A stretch of 64,000 bases of DNA from Ectobius pallidus (Eukaryota; Arthropoda; Insecta; Blattodea; Ectobiidae): contig CAXKWD010000005.1 in the NCBI GenBank assembly GCA_964059195.1, positions 44,655,825 to 44,719,824 of the forward strand, in the 5' to 3' direction. Shown here in pieces: positions 11,228 to 22,639 of the stretch. The translations under genes were made by a program, and so were the position numbers. The stretch's first letter is position 1; each line of letters opens with the position of its first letter. The notes below the pieces were generated by a model. That model saw only the letters and a list, made by a program, of their open reading frames with translations. It was not told the DNA's origin and did not search any database.

Positions 11228-13611
11228 TACTTTAGTGAACTTTTCTGTTTTGGAACATAATATCGGTAAAATACTATGGTAGTATGAACATATCTTCAGG
11301 GGAAATAGTTTAAAACGGCTATTAAAGATTTCAGGGCCGTTAGAGCTATCTCATTGTGTAGGGAGCTAGAAATGTAGAGGACTTGCACAATTTTAAGGAG
11401 GCAGCTGGAATTGTGCCTCTAGTCCCGATTAACATACTCACTATTCGATCTTGTGCAGTTTGTAATCCTCTTTTTATAGAAAGGCATGATTGGATTATAA
11501 TTACACGACTGCTTTTTCTTGATTTATTTGACCCTGGTTTATTCCGGATTCAAAACGGACAGTTGATCCAGTAGGCCTACATATCCTATAGTGTTGATTT
11601 TATAATATGTCTAATTCTGCGGGTGTTCCCAGTATCTGCCTAAACATGCACCTGTTCATGTACATCTGAGGGCTTGTCCATTGGATGCTCTTGACGGATT
11701 TATGAAATGTGCTAATATCTGTGTAATTCGAGAAATAAAAGACAAAATTATGAGTTGGCTATTCATGAAGTCAACTCAGTTATCCATTTTATACCTCAGA
11801 GACTGTTTAAATTGTTATGGAATTCATTCAAAGATAGCAAACTTTAAAGACCTTTTTCCGAAGGACACATACCAAAATAGTGTTTCGAATGCAGATAATA
11901 ATAGTATAATTAGTTCCTCAACGCCTTGGAACATTCCAGTACATCTGTTTATGGGCACTTGGAGTTATGCTGAAGAAAAATCCCCTACAATGTTCACATG
12001 AAGTATAAGTTAATACTGAATAGTTCTAGATAATTCATCGATGGATAGGTTTTAAAAGAAACCATATTGATTAAATCAATCATGATAGTCAGTTTAATTA
12101 TGTAAAATCAAAATTTTTACTCGTTCTAAAATTGAGTAAAAAAATTGCCTAGGCATAAACTGAGTTCATGTGCAAGAAGGTTTCGCATCTTAGAAATTTA
12201 TAAGATGTACCTCAATTAATTTCGAAATTATACAATAAAATAACCATTTAGTAAGAAATAATTGCACTTATTTCACCAGAAATAGCCACAGCAAAACCTA
12301 AAAATTACTACAAAAGTACTAGATTGAGCGAAATAAAATACTTTCTGCAATGCAATTGAAAATTGAAAGACAAATGTCTACGTTGTAAATAAAACCAGTT
12401 TCCATAACATCAGTTTACCTGATTTCATTTACGTGATTTACTTACGTTTCATTGCTAAGAATGAACTGTGTGACATACCTGAAACAATAAGAAAGAACAG
12501 ATTAGTCTAGTTCCATTTCCTGATTAAACGCATGTTTTATCTTTCCATAGTTCACATATCAATGAAGTCGACATTTTGGCTTCATAATGAAAGAAAATCA
12601 GGTAGTCGAGATAAAGGAAAGTTTCACTTCTAATTGGTCCGCCAGGAAGTGTGTTAGTATTTTAGGGTCAGATTTATAAAGCTCTGCCAGGAATGGCAGC
12701 TTAACCACACCCAGCTGGCAGACCCCTTGAAGTACGGTATTGAGAAAGCCCTGCCAGCAGAGGTGCCGATTGGGGTAGGCATGGGTTGTGATTTTGTAGT
12801 GATATGGCAACCATGTAGATACATCACAGTCGAGCTAGAATGGCTATATCATAGTGACCAATATGATAGGGAGAAAGTCAGTCTATATTTTCACAAGTTG
12901 TATTTTTTTAAGAACATTTATGAGGGATAATAAACATTTTCTGAACAAAATCATCTAGTTCTACTGTTATAAAAGATTATCTGAATAGTTTTAGCATAAG
13001 AACATTGTATTCTTCAAAGTGGAAGTTAGCAATAAGTTAAGATGGCCGCGCCGAACATCTTCACCTGCTACGAACGACTTCCGTAAAGATCGTTGGAAAC
13101 ACCACGAGTTCAAGGCAGAGGGGAGGGGTCAGCAGGAACTGGTCTGCATCCTTTGTTTCCTTTTCAAGTCTTAATTCGCGATCCCTATATTTGTGAAAAG
13201 GATCCTCCATGTCACTCACATATAGCTACGGCAACCTTATTCTCGCTTTCTCCGCACGATCTTCACGATCTCTCACATAGTTCGCAAACTCCAGCATGTC
13301 GTCAATGTTGACGCGGGAAGCTCGTGCCCCGTGGCTTACAGACGGAAAGCATGTTGACAGTCTGACAGCGTTAGGGGTTTCCCAGCTAGCAGGCCTCTAT
13401 CAATAGCTTGCCAGTTAATTAGGTGAGCTTGCTTACCTGGCAGACGACTACCGATACGACCTTTAGTAGATCTTATTCTATCTATCTTTACATTAGGTTT
13501 ACATATCTCTTTTAGGGACATTTAAGAGACCCATGCCGCCCGGGCCTTACAGGGCCGTGACCTGTTGGAGAGAGATTATTTATAGATCACATACATAATT
13601 GTTTGACCAGA
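11228..13611. other. Unassigned sequence
   Basis: No supported gene. The longest open frame here (11681-12001, + strand, 106 codons) has ordinary composition but no domain I recognise and no neighbouring splice or promoter evidence, so it is not called. 12600-12830 and 13020-13560 are somewhat GC-richer and may be old repeats, but I could not pair them with anything else in the window. Confidence 0.45.
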
Positions 13612-13893
13612 CAAGGATATGGAGGGCCTCCGGGTGAGTGATCAGCCCAATGCCGGGGCCACTTCCGAGACAACACGAACACATAGGACGAGACACACCA
13701 TTCGCACACACTCTCACCCCGAACAAGGCGAGGATGGGATGAAGATGATAATGACGGCCAGATGATATGCGGGGACCACAAGGGCCTAAAGTTACGCAAC
13801 ATTTGTCTCACAACTGAAGAAAAACCCCAGAAAATCCCCATCTAGGTAGCTTGTCTCGACCAGGATTCGAACCCGGGCCCGCTGCGTCAGAGG
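13612..13893 (-). mobile_element. tRNA-derived SINE, family C
   Basis: On the minus strand the element starts with a tRNA-like head carrying a polymerase III B box, GGTTCGAATCC (complement of about 13863-13873). A body of the form GGGGATTTTCTGGGGTTTTTC, then ACAAATGTTGCGTAAC, then CATCTGGCCGTCATTATCATC follows. This body type is seen, more diverged, at 43200 and 49268. No A box is clear. The element begins a run of five SINEs of different families. Confidence 0.6.
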
Positions 13894-14167
13894 ACTAGTA
13901 AATCTTATTTAAGTTTTTAATTGTGTTATCGTAATGAAAGGATTGGAAGATATGCCTTTTTAATTTTTAACTAACAATGTATTTTTTCCTGCAAAGCAAG
14001 AAGCCCTTAGAAAGATGCAGAAGCATTGAAAGACCTGGGCTCAAAATGAAAATGAAAGTTGAGTTAAAATAAATAGTCACTTTATTTTATTTTATTGATC
14101 GAGCTTAACAGTAACATGTATTTTAATAATTACTTTCTGCAATAAAACTGTCATATTATGCCGCATG

Positions 14168-14310
14168 GAGAAACGCTGGAATTATGTATGGCAGGGGAAA
14201 AAGGAGCATCCCCAGAAAACCTTCACCAACCCCATTTTGTCCACCATAAATTCCACATGGGTCCACTAAGATTGAATCCAGTCACCCAGCGGTGAAAGGC
14301 GAATGGCCCA
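14168..14310 (+). mobile_element. SINE-like repeat, family F
   Basis: This block matches the reverse complement of 58830-59045. Shared words in order are TATGGCAGGGGAAA, CCC(A/G)GAAAACCT, CCCCATTTTGT, CACCA(T/C)AAATTCCACATGG. Two independent insertions with this length and order show that it is a dispersed repeat. A tRNA-type promoter is not evident in this piece, so the SINE label is inferred from size and context. Confidence 0.6.
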
Positions 14311-14454
14311 ATCACTGGGGTGGCTAACATGTTTTTTAATAGCCCTTTATAAAAGCAGTTCATAGATTTAATACCAGTGAGAGAAAACCTTCTTGACTGA
14401 GGATGACTTTAGATGATTACTTAAGAAATTACATCCTACGAGATAATACGCATC

Positions 14455-14668
14455 GTGCTGGGTCAATATCGCACTGGCTTTCTATGCGCAAACTTGAGGG
14501 TTCGATTCCAGCCCAGGTCCATGTCGTTTGTGTTTGCATAAATTTGACAAGCCCATTTCTGTAGATTTACAGGCATGTAAAGGAACTCCGGCGGGACAAG
14601 ATTCCGGTACACCAGCGACGGGCAGAAAACTAAGTTGCAGTACGTTCCCATCGTGAGATAACCATACA
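14455..14668 (+). mobile_element. tRNA-derived SINE, family D
   Basis: B box GGTTCGATTCC at about 14501-14511, preceded by GCACTGGCTTTCT. The body shares GACAAGCCCATTTCTGTAGAT, AAGGAACTC, AAGATTCCG and TACGTTCCCATCGT with copies at 46025-46255 (+) and, inverted, 22043-22180. Polymerase III transcription from an internal promoter is expected of the family. Confidence 0.7.
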
Positions 14669-14703
14669 TCCAACCAACAGATAATACGCATATTCATGTG
14701 CAT

Positions 14704-15005
14704 AGGGTACGCCGTGTCGTCGTGGTTGGTTGACGCACTGTGCTGCAAACCGGAAGATCGGAGGCTCGATTACCGATGAGGTCGTAGAGATTTTTAAATT
14801 TACCTAAGCTATCTGGTGGCAATTATGACCTTTTGGTCGACTCAGTCCCTAACAGTAATGAGTACCAAGAACATTTCTTGGGGTTAAGACAGCCGATGTG
14901 TAAAACTACCTTACAACCTTCATCCGAATGTCTAAAAGAACTGGGAGTATCAACTCGTGGAACCTTATGGGCCTTCACGGTTTGTATATAGAACACTTTC
15001 CAATT
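14704..15005 (+). mobile_element. tRNA-derived SINE, family B (diverged)
   Basis: Aligns with 20252-20545 (+) and 31604-31871 (-). Shared blocks are TACGCCG, CTACAAACCGGAAG-like (here GCTGCAAACCGGAAGATCG), the B-box region GGCTCGATTACC, GATGAGGTCGT, TCTGGTGGCA, TGACTCAGTC-like, TTACAACCTTC and GGAACCTTATGGGCC. This is the most diverged of the three copies. It lies 35 bp after the family D SINE and is in the same orientation. Confidence 0.65.
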
Positions 15006-15053
15006 AATCTTTTCCATTTCCATAGTGTTTTTTTTTTACATTGTCTTTTCATT

Positions 15054-15325
15054 CCTTGAAGGACTAGGCCTACCTTCCAATCACTGCGTCATCTACCATA
15101 AACAGAGGGTAGGATTGGGAGACAGGTGGTCAGCATGACGACACCCACAGCCGTTAGTGATGGTTTCCGTGATACTTCTCATTGAATTAGCCACCTCAGT
15201 TTGAATCATGACGCTGAGTGCACGCTGTTAAAGACCTTCCTAACTAAGAAGAATCCGAGGAGATACCGGGGATCGAAGTCGGGCCAGCGGATCCGTAGCC
15301 ACCGACGCTAACCACGAGACCATGG
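15054..15325 (-). mobile_element. tRNA-derived SINE, family A
   Basis: On the minus strand it reads TGGTCTCGTGGTTAGCG (A-box-like), then ACTTCGATCCC (B-box-like), CCTCGGATTCTTCT, GTGCACTCAGCGTCATG, GGCTGTGGGTGTCG, CCAATCCTACC and GGTAGATGACGCAG. The same order of blocks occurs at 37245-37513 and 52605-52855 on the plus strand. Its 3' end faces the T-run at 15029-15036, which would be an A-rich tail on the SINE strand. Confidence 0.75.
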
Positions 15326-16821
15326 AAGAGGTCTTTTCTGATACTATTAGAGACAGTATAAACTGTACTGGAATTAATGTAGGCCTACATAGAGGATTTT
15401 TTAAATATAAAAATACCCGTTTTAAATAGTTTTATGGTAGTGGAATAAGTGGTGTGCAACAGTTGTTACGAAATTGTTTGACTTAGCAACTCAATTATAA
15501 AGATGATAATGGCAAGTGACAGCTGTTACTTTGCAACTGTTTCCTTCAGTCAATAAAACCAACATTAGACTTCCTTCTACTCTAAGATATTGCATGCGAT
15601 GTAGATATTCCAAGTACTTGGGTTTCCTAACTTCTTACAGAAAGTTTTTTTTCTTTTTTTTAATAGAGGAAGTAGACTAGGAAGTTAAGATATTTACTGT
15701 TCAAGATATTCCATGAAGGTATGAAGAATGTATTTCAACATTTCACATAGCATGTCTGCCTAGAATTAGAAAATATTTAGTTTGGAAGTTTTGCTTAAGA
15801 ATGCGGTCATGACTGCTTGTCACGAGTAAATAAAGATATACATTCAGTTTAAGAAATTCCTCAACTTAGCCAGTAACATTACTACGAATTTATTTCAAAG
15901 TCTTGCGTGGTAAAAATTCATATATTGAATAAAATCTGAAGTAGTTTTCATATTACGGATCATAAGGTGAATAAAATAATTGCACGTTCATTTTTAAGGT
16001 CATTATTAAAAGAGCCTAATAATAAGGAAGATCAAGAGGTAAAATTTATGAATTTCTATAAAAATTTAGCGTTTTTTTAATTCGTCTTTTTTTAGAATAT
16101 GTGTAAATATGTTCTATCCTTATTTAAAACACCAGATATACAATAGGTATATATACTGTATTTGAAGCAAAGGAGCAAGACTTAAATCAATGGTCCAAAT
16201 AATGAAGTTCTTGTCAGATTCGTCAGATAATTTCCCTTGAACTCCTCTTTGCTAATACAATAGCTCAAGCATTTTAAATAGGCCAATAAGATACACAGTA
16301 CACTGACAGAAAAATCAGGTGATGTTCCGTTTCATGGCGCGAAATCAGAGATCTCGTCCTTGCTTTCGAGAATGCAATAAACTTCAAATTGAGGAATTTA
16401 CAAAGGCCTACGTTTATTGTATTATAATATTTTCTTTCGAAGAAAATCTCTAAATGGACATATTATCTTCGGTGTACAATTATAATATAATCGAATACTG
16501 CATGTGTTAATTTTTACCTTGGTAATTTAATTAACGTTAATTAATTTTTCTTGTCAAAATTATTTCAGGACCTAGTAACATGTCATGTTCACATTGGAGA
16601 CTAGATATCTTACTGCGAAGAACATATCTTTACTGTATTAAACTATATTGTTTCCTTGGAAAGAAAATCTCAAAATGTACTTATTTTCCTTCATGTGGAA
16701 GTATCGAGACGAATGCCATTTGTGTTGACTTTCACCTGGGTAACTCAATTCCGCTTTGGAACTCATGTTTCTTGTCCTAAGACAGTTATCATGACAAGAA
16801 ACATTCATAAAGCTCAATTAA
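15326..16821. other. Unassigned AT-rich sequence
   Basis: Nothing supported. No long open frame, no repeated block that I could pair within the window. Confidence 0.5.
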
Positions 16822-17696
16822 GGTATATGTACACCGAAAAAAATTCTGAAAAATTGTAATTTTTAAAGAAACATATTTAAATAGAAAGCTTTTCTCTTTA
16901 ATTTGATATATCAATTTTTAAATTCTGGCTGCTAGTTCCTCAGATAGAGCTCTTTTTCTAAGAAGCCTCATTTTGCCATGCTCCTTAGCCATCTATCAAA
17001 TTTCAATATTTTTATTCTTCCCTCTTTGCTAGAAGTTCTCATATTGACTATTAGTTGTAACTAGTACACTAGTAAGTGAAGTCATTTTCTGGGGTAAGAA
17101 TGAACTGATTGAACTTTGTTTTGCATGTTCATCCCGACATGTGTTTTCCCTCGTTTCGATACAAGATTTGTTTTTCTCAGTTTCCCTTAAGTATGAAATC
17201 GCTTGGTATTCAATAGTTTCAAACATCACAAGTCTTCTATAAATTGACATGTCAAGGTGATTTTGGTGTCATTTTGAAACTTCAAGTGATCTCTAGTGCT
17301 TGAGATGGAGAAAATTTTTATATATGAATATTCTACAGCGTTCTAGATTTTTTTATAATGATGTGATCAAGAAATACAGTATGTTTGGTTTACATAGGTA
17401 TGTTACATAAATGTATGTAACAGTTTAAAATCTTAAGTATCCAAAAGACTAAATTTCAGGCACTAGAAAATTATTCTATCTACAGAATAGTGAAAATTTT
17501 GTGTTTCATAGTTTTGGAGTAATCACGTTGCAAGTTTACAGTCAACATTTTTGTAAAACGGTTTTTATAAATAAATTGTAAATAATTACAAAACATTTTT
17601 GCTTGTGAAATGTCTTAATATACAGCCGTATAACATATAGGCCTATAAAACTGCGAGTCCTAATGTTTAAAAATAGCATTTTTATACCTAAACGTG
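16822..17696. repeat. Dispersed ~870 bp repeat, copy 1
   Basis: Aligns in direct orientation with 43618-44467 along its whole length. Shared words include AAATTCTGGCTGCTAGTTCC, CATTTTGCCATGC, TATCAAATTTCA, TCATATTGACT.TTAGTTGT, GGGGTAAGAATGAACTG, TTCAATAGTTTCAAACATCA and CAAGGTGATTTTGGTGTCATT. Indels and substitutions are scattered. No reading frame is conserved across both copies, no terminal repeats were found, and the copy is directly followed by the TIR element at 17707. Type unknown. Confidence 0.8.
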
Positions 17697-17706
17697 TGAA
17701 GGGATA

Positions 17707-18936
17707 GGGTAAATTCGGGTGAGATGGCCACGCTTTTTTAAATGCACAATAACTTGAAGGATTTTCAAGATAATTCGTGTGCAAATTGTTCAGTCAGGTC
17801 CCTGGATGTCACATTTTCATAACATAATGTTTTATGGAGAAAAAAAGTAATTTAGGGTGAGAAATCCCAACATTTAAAAAAAATCTCACCCGAAGTGTCA
17901 GGGGGAGATTGCCATAGGACATAGGGATAGTCGGTCACACCATTTTCGAAGAGTAACAAAGTATAAAGACTAGGTAGCTGTACTTCTATAAATATATACA
18001 AACAAAAACTTAAGTGCTAAAATAAGTTATTACAACGTAAAAGTAAACATATTTTGGAAAACAGAATCAATTCTGAGTAACTGAAAAGTTCTGATACATT
18101 TCTGAAAAGATAACTAAACTCAACTGCATGCTATTACATCCGATGAAGGGGAAGGGCACACCATCTAACCTCTACATCATTTATCTGCATCTTTTGACTT
18201 CGTTAGTTGATGACAGGATCGAGAGCACCTGGTCGGCATGCCGACTTCCATGACCTCTTTTAAGTAAATAAATAAATAAATAAATAATTTTGAAAATGAA
18301 GAATTTATTTAATTAGGGGTACACTGTCAAAGTCGTATCTATTTACATACATCTTTCTGGATTGGATTTTAAAAATGGTTTCATTAAGGTGTACGTATTA
18401 ATATGTTCGTTTATGTCATTTCCCTAGCAATAAAAATAAATAAGTAATTGAGAATCGATGGAAATTAGTCTTAAGTGAAAATTTTTACATTTCGTGTTAG
18501 AAAAAATAACAAGATCTTGAAAATATGGCTCTTAAGTTGTTGGCCAACTCTCCCGGAAAAACAGTGGGCCATCTCTCCTATTTGTAAAGGTGAGATGACC
18601 ATAGTCAGTAGTTAAAAATGGAAATGTTTAGAACAGAACATGCAATGCAAGTGAAATATATAAGGTTCGCTCACCTCACACAGTAAGTATCGTTTAACTG
18701 TTAGTAATAATGTCGGACTTCTGCTTATTTCATTCAATATACAAAAAATAAATGGCCAGTTAGAAAACAATAATGTTAAATAAATCGCGAATTTCTAAAT
18801 ATAAACAGCGCAGGTGTTCAACAACCGACTATTAGGACCAAAAGCTACGTTAGGTTACGTTCAAATATGTTTATCGGCCTTGAAATCAGAGCGATTGGTC
18901 GTCTCCCCCGCGTGGCCGTCTCTCCCGGAATTAGCC
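17707..18936. mobile_element. Non-coding TIR element of unknown superfamily, ~1.23 kb
   Basis: The left end GGGTAAATTCGGGTGAGATG plus GCCACGC matches the reverse complement of the right end GGCTAATTCCGGGAGAGACG plus GCCACGC over 27 bp with a handful of mismatches. TA flanks both ends (17705-17706 and 18937-18938). Related words recur inside, such as TCTCACCCG at 17884, GGCCAACTCTCCCGGA at 18541, GGGCCATCTCTCC and GGTGAGATGACCAT at 18567-18603. No transposase motif is visible. A TA duplication is shared by Tc1/mariner and some other superfamilies, so the superfamily is left open. Confidence 0.6.
18123..18290 (+). repeat. Possible retroposon 3' end with (AAAT)n tail
   Basis: A GC-richer patch (GATGAAGGGGAAGGGCACACC ... 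GGCATGCCGACTTCC) ends in (TAAA)n at 18264-18287. A unique block followed directly by a short-unit tail is typical of a non-LTR 3' end. No second copy was found in the window. Confidence 0.3.
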
Positions 18937-18938
18937 TA

Positions 18939-20251
18939 ATAACAACTGTGTAGGATCAAGGGGTAATAAATAACACTAAAATAAACACTAAGTTTATGGT
19001 TTTATGAGATAATCAGATGAATTCCATATGATCGTAAACAGCGCATTGTCAGATCCCCGATGCGGAGCAATGGCCTTGTCTGTCACTCGAAAAAAGCATA
19101 CAGAAGACACTTGTTTAGATGTTTCCAAACTATGCCGAGTATGTGATCCACGTAATATTCTTTGGATGAAAACTACCAATTATATTGAAAAAACGCAAAG
19201 AGAAAATTGATAAAGTGGAACAAAACTAGAAACTAAGCCATATTGAAATATAATATTGTATTAATTAACAACATAAGGATTACACCAAAACATGTAGTAT
19301 TACTATTGTAATGGAACATGTTGGTGTTATACATTTAAAAAAAAAACAGTACGGATGATACTCATCGAGTAGAACACGAATAAATTTCAGGGACAGGACT
19401 TCTTCCTGAGAAAATTAATAACTTAAAACAAATACGGAATTGGAAGTTTTTTTATCATTCTTACCGAAAAATTGGCTGTTAATATATGCACAGTTATATC
19501 CAATATACCTTTCCTCAAACCCTTATGTTGACTTGAGCCCTCTAGACCGTTAAAAAGACTGAAAATTTGACATACCATTTATAAAGGTCGGTTATAATAG
19601 ATGCCAGCCTAAAGACCACACTTTCCAGAATCAGAGAAAACTGAATTTAAACAAATGGATATTTTCATTTAAGCCCTTTATATTGTCCACTATAGAATTG
19701 GGAATTCACAAATCGAGAGTTGAGATCCTCCGGATAAATGTTTAAAAATACACTTTCTTCATTTTAATGAAATGTAAATGATAATTAAAGAGATTTAAAC
19801 CAAGTTGAAGAAGGTCGGCTCTAATACGAGAAGACTTATGAGTCATAATGTCATCCTAAAGAGCACATTTTTTAGATTCAGATGCAACCTAATTTAAACA
19901 AATTACCGTTTTTACTTAAGCTCTTTATACTGCCCAACGCAGAAGTAGAAATTTGCAAATGGGGCATTAATGAGGTCCTAATACTTATTTTGTGAATAAC
20001 ATCCATCTGGTTTACGGAAAAATATATTAAAATACATTTTATTCACATTACTTACATATTAATTAAAATTCCCATTTTCTCTAGTCTAAGATTCAAAATA
20101 AACGGACACAATGCCCAATGAAAAATGAAAATCAGAAGAGGTCTCGTACATCAATATGATCAAATTTTCAAGGCTCGAATTGACCCCAATTATTGAACGA
20201 TTTCAATCTTAAAGCAATATTAGTAGAAGTTATTTCTTTGGAAAGGGGTAC
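18939..20251. other. Unassigned AT-rich sequence
   Basis: No supported gene. Two stretches near 19550-19760 and 19800-19990 look like a weak direct duplication: AAGGTCGG(T/C)T.TAATA, a block with AATTTAAACAAAT and TTTAAGC.CTTTATA, then GAATT/AAATTTGCAAAT. The spacing is about 240 bp. Confidence 0.4.
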
Positions 20252-20545
20252 GCCGGAACGTAGTGGTTAAGACACTGCGCTACAAACCGGAAGGTCGTGG
20301 GTTCGATCTCCGATGAGGTCGTTTGAGTTTTTCATCTGGCCTAATCCTTCTAGTGGCACTATGGCCCTGTGATTGACTCAGCCTAAAACAGAAATAAATA
20401 TCAGGAGCCATCCTGGGGGTAAAGGCGGCGTAAGGCTGACAACCTTACCACCTTCACGTGCCGATAGTATAAAATCTGGGAAGCTCAACCTCCTGGAACC
20501 ATCTGGGCCTCCATGGCCTGCATAGGGAACACCTTACTTGTTTAG
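20252..20545 (+). mobile_element. tRNA-derived SINE, family B
   Basis: Internal polymerase III promoter: an A-box-like TAGTGGTTAAGACA and a B box GGTTCGATCTC at about 20299-20309. The body carries GATGAGGTCGTTTGAGTTTT, TCTAGTGGCACTATGGCCC, CAACCTTACCACCTTCA and GGCCTCCATGGCCTGCATAG. It is the best preserved full-length copy of the family in the window; the related copies are at 14704 and 31604. Confidence 0.8.
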
Positions 20546-20819
20546 AGGATTCGTTTATTTGTTTAGAAGACACGACAAATTTAATTAAAAGCGAACAGTT
20601 CAGGAAAATTAGTTCTTAACATATATAAGACAGACAGTTGCAAACAGTACACTGAAATGTGTCATGCTTGAGTAATAAGAATGCAATTCTTTAACATTCA
20701 GTTGTATCTAAACGTAGTTCAATGAGGAACTAGATAGCTTCATTCTAAAAGGCCGTCTGAAATAGACAATGTGTTAAATCATTTTTGGTTTGTTATTAAG
20801 TGCCACAATTATACTTTAC

Positions 20820-21010
20820 GAGATTGTCTGTCTGTCTATCCGTGTGCCAATACGCGAGCTAACTCGAATACGCTTTATCAGATTTTCATGAAACTTGGTA
20901 TATGCATTTCTAACGTTCATGGGACTAAGCCTATTGATTTTTGACGAAATCGTTTGGCCGGTATCGGAGGTACGCCCAATTAGGGGCCTAATTTCTGAAA
21001 ATATTACACT
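20820..21010 (+). repeat. Interspersed repeat block with TGTC tract
   Basis: GATTGTCTGTCTGTCTATCCG followed by GATTTTCATGAAACTTGGTAT, then ACGAAATCGTTTGGCC. The combination of a (TCTG)n-like tract and ATGAAACTTGGTAT is familiar from insect interspersed repeats, but I cannot name the family. The piece at 48530-48870 shares only the (TCTG)n tract. Confidence 0.35.
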
Positions 21011-22042
21011 GAATTCATCAAATGCAATTCAGTTCTCATGACAACAATATTGTTTGAAGTGTTCATACAGGACTTTAGAAGAAACAGTACACTGGGCTTT
21101 GACACATAACACCACTCAGAATGATTTTTGCGGCAAAGAATCTAAAAAGTGATTTTGACTAAATAAGGCCTCTTGATTTCAGAAATGTAACTTTTGTCTT
21201 TGGAAACCTTCTTGGAGCCTTACAGTAGCTAAACGGTAAGCTATATAAAAACTGATTGCAGCAGCAGTAAAGGATTTTGAGAGAGCCAAGGAACCTATGA
21301 TAATTTTTTTTTATTAATTTTTTTCACAGCGTTTTGAACTGCTTCCGATGTTTTCGCAAAAATGAAGGAATAAACCTGTTGTTGACGTGAGGAATTTTCT
21401 GTAAATTCGTTCCGTTAATATTCTAGTTATCCCACATATTCCTGCACATATGCTTACCAAACTTACTCAAGAAACCATGGTAAATATACTCAGTAGAGTC
21501 TGAACTATGACCGATTATCTCCATCTGGCACTTTGTTATTCAGTTTATATGATTTTATTACGAGTATTTATATTGTTATTATTTATTGTTGTATTTAGTA
21601 CGTATTATTCTTGGCATTAAATTATTATTATTATTGTTAATATTATTATTATTATTAGCATTAACGGGAGAACACACGGAAAACCACCTCATTTCCGACT
21701 CCCTACCACACATGAGGAGATATCAGATGAAGACATCGGAAATCGAGCCAGCTCCCTAGGGTGATGAAATGCCTGCACGTATGAGCCAAGCCAGGTATGG
21801 GCAAAACGTGACCCGCTAGCTAATAAGAGAGCAACCTGCACTGCATTTTCTTCTCAAGTAGTGCACTTTGCATCATTCAGGAGACATGAAGAGTGTGCTT
21901 TAAAACTAAGGTAGAAATTTCTTAGTTAATCCGTGTCTCTTTCTGAATTTTATTATTAGATGTGCAAAAGTTCAACAATTTGTTTGTTTGTTCAGTGAAG
22001 TAATTGAACGACGGTATTTTACTTCCTAATAGGCCTGTAACT
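21011..22042. other. Unassigned sequence with interrupted (TTA)n tract
   Basis: An interrupted (TTA)n microsatellite lies at 21619-21658. A GC-richer patch at 21664-21850 may be an old repeat. No gene is supported. Confidence 0.45.
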
Positions 22043-22180
22043 GCTGCCGGCGTACCAGAATTTCCTCCCGCAAGAGTTCTTTTACATTCCTACAAAACCA
22101 CAGACCTGGGACTGTCGCAATTTACACACATACACACAAATGCCATCAGCCTGGGCTGGGACATTCAATAACTTGAGAGC
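22043..22180 (-). mobile_element. SINE family D fragment
   Basis: Reverse-complement match to the family D body. GCCGGCGTACCAGAATTTCC, GAGTTCTTTTACAT, CACAGACCTGGGAC and CAGCCTGGGCTGGGA correspond in order to the complement of 14668-14505. It is truncated or decayed at the tRNA-like head. Third copy of this family in the window. Confidence 0.55.
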
Positions 22181-22639
22181 AGAAAACAAATGCCTTACCC
22201 ATGCTGACAATAAATGGAATGTAGCGTGAATAAAAATATTGTTAATGCTCTATATATAATAGGTAGTCCAAAATTTATAAAAAAAGGGTGATAATATGAT
22301 TGTAAGATATCCAAGTTAAGAAAACATAAGGAATTCCTATTCCTCCCTAATTGTTTTTATTTATTTAGACCTTTATTTACAACCAGCGTTTTACCCTGAG
22401 GATATATTGCGAGATATTTAGCCTAAATATACATAATATTGACACTGTATCATATAAAACACAGTGGCTGACTTAGTCTTCCAAGAAAATTAAAAGAAAT
22501 GAGCATTTTAGGTTTTAGTTTTTAAGGTAGTGTCTTGTAGATTTTACACATAAACTTATCACTTTTTTTGTGGAGATGTGATCACTTTTTGCTGTACTAT
22601 TTTAAAGTTCCATATATGAGATGACTTATATTTTATTTG

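Noticed and set aside
11681..12001. 106-codon plus-strand frame
   Set aside because: Longest frame outside transposons, but no recognisable domain, no codon or splice evidence, and near chance length for 64 kb.
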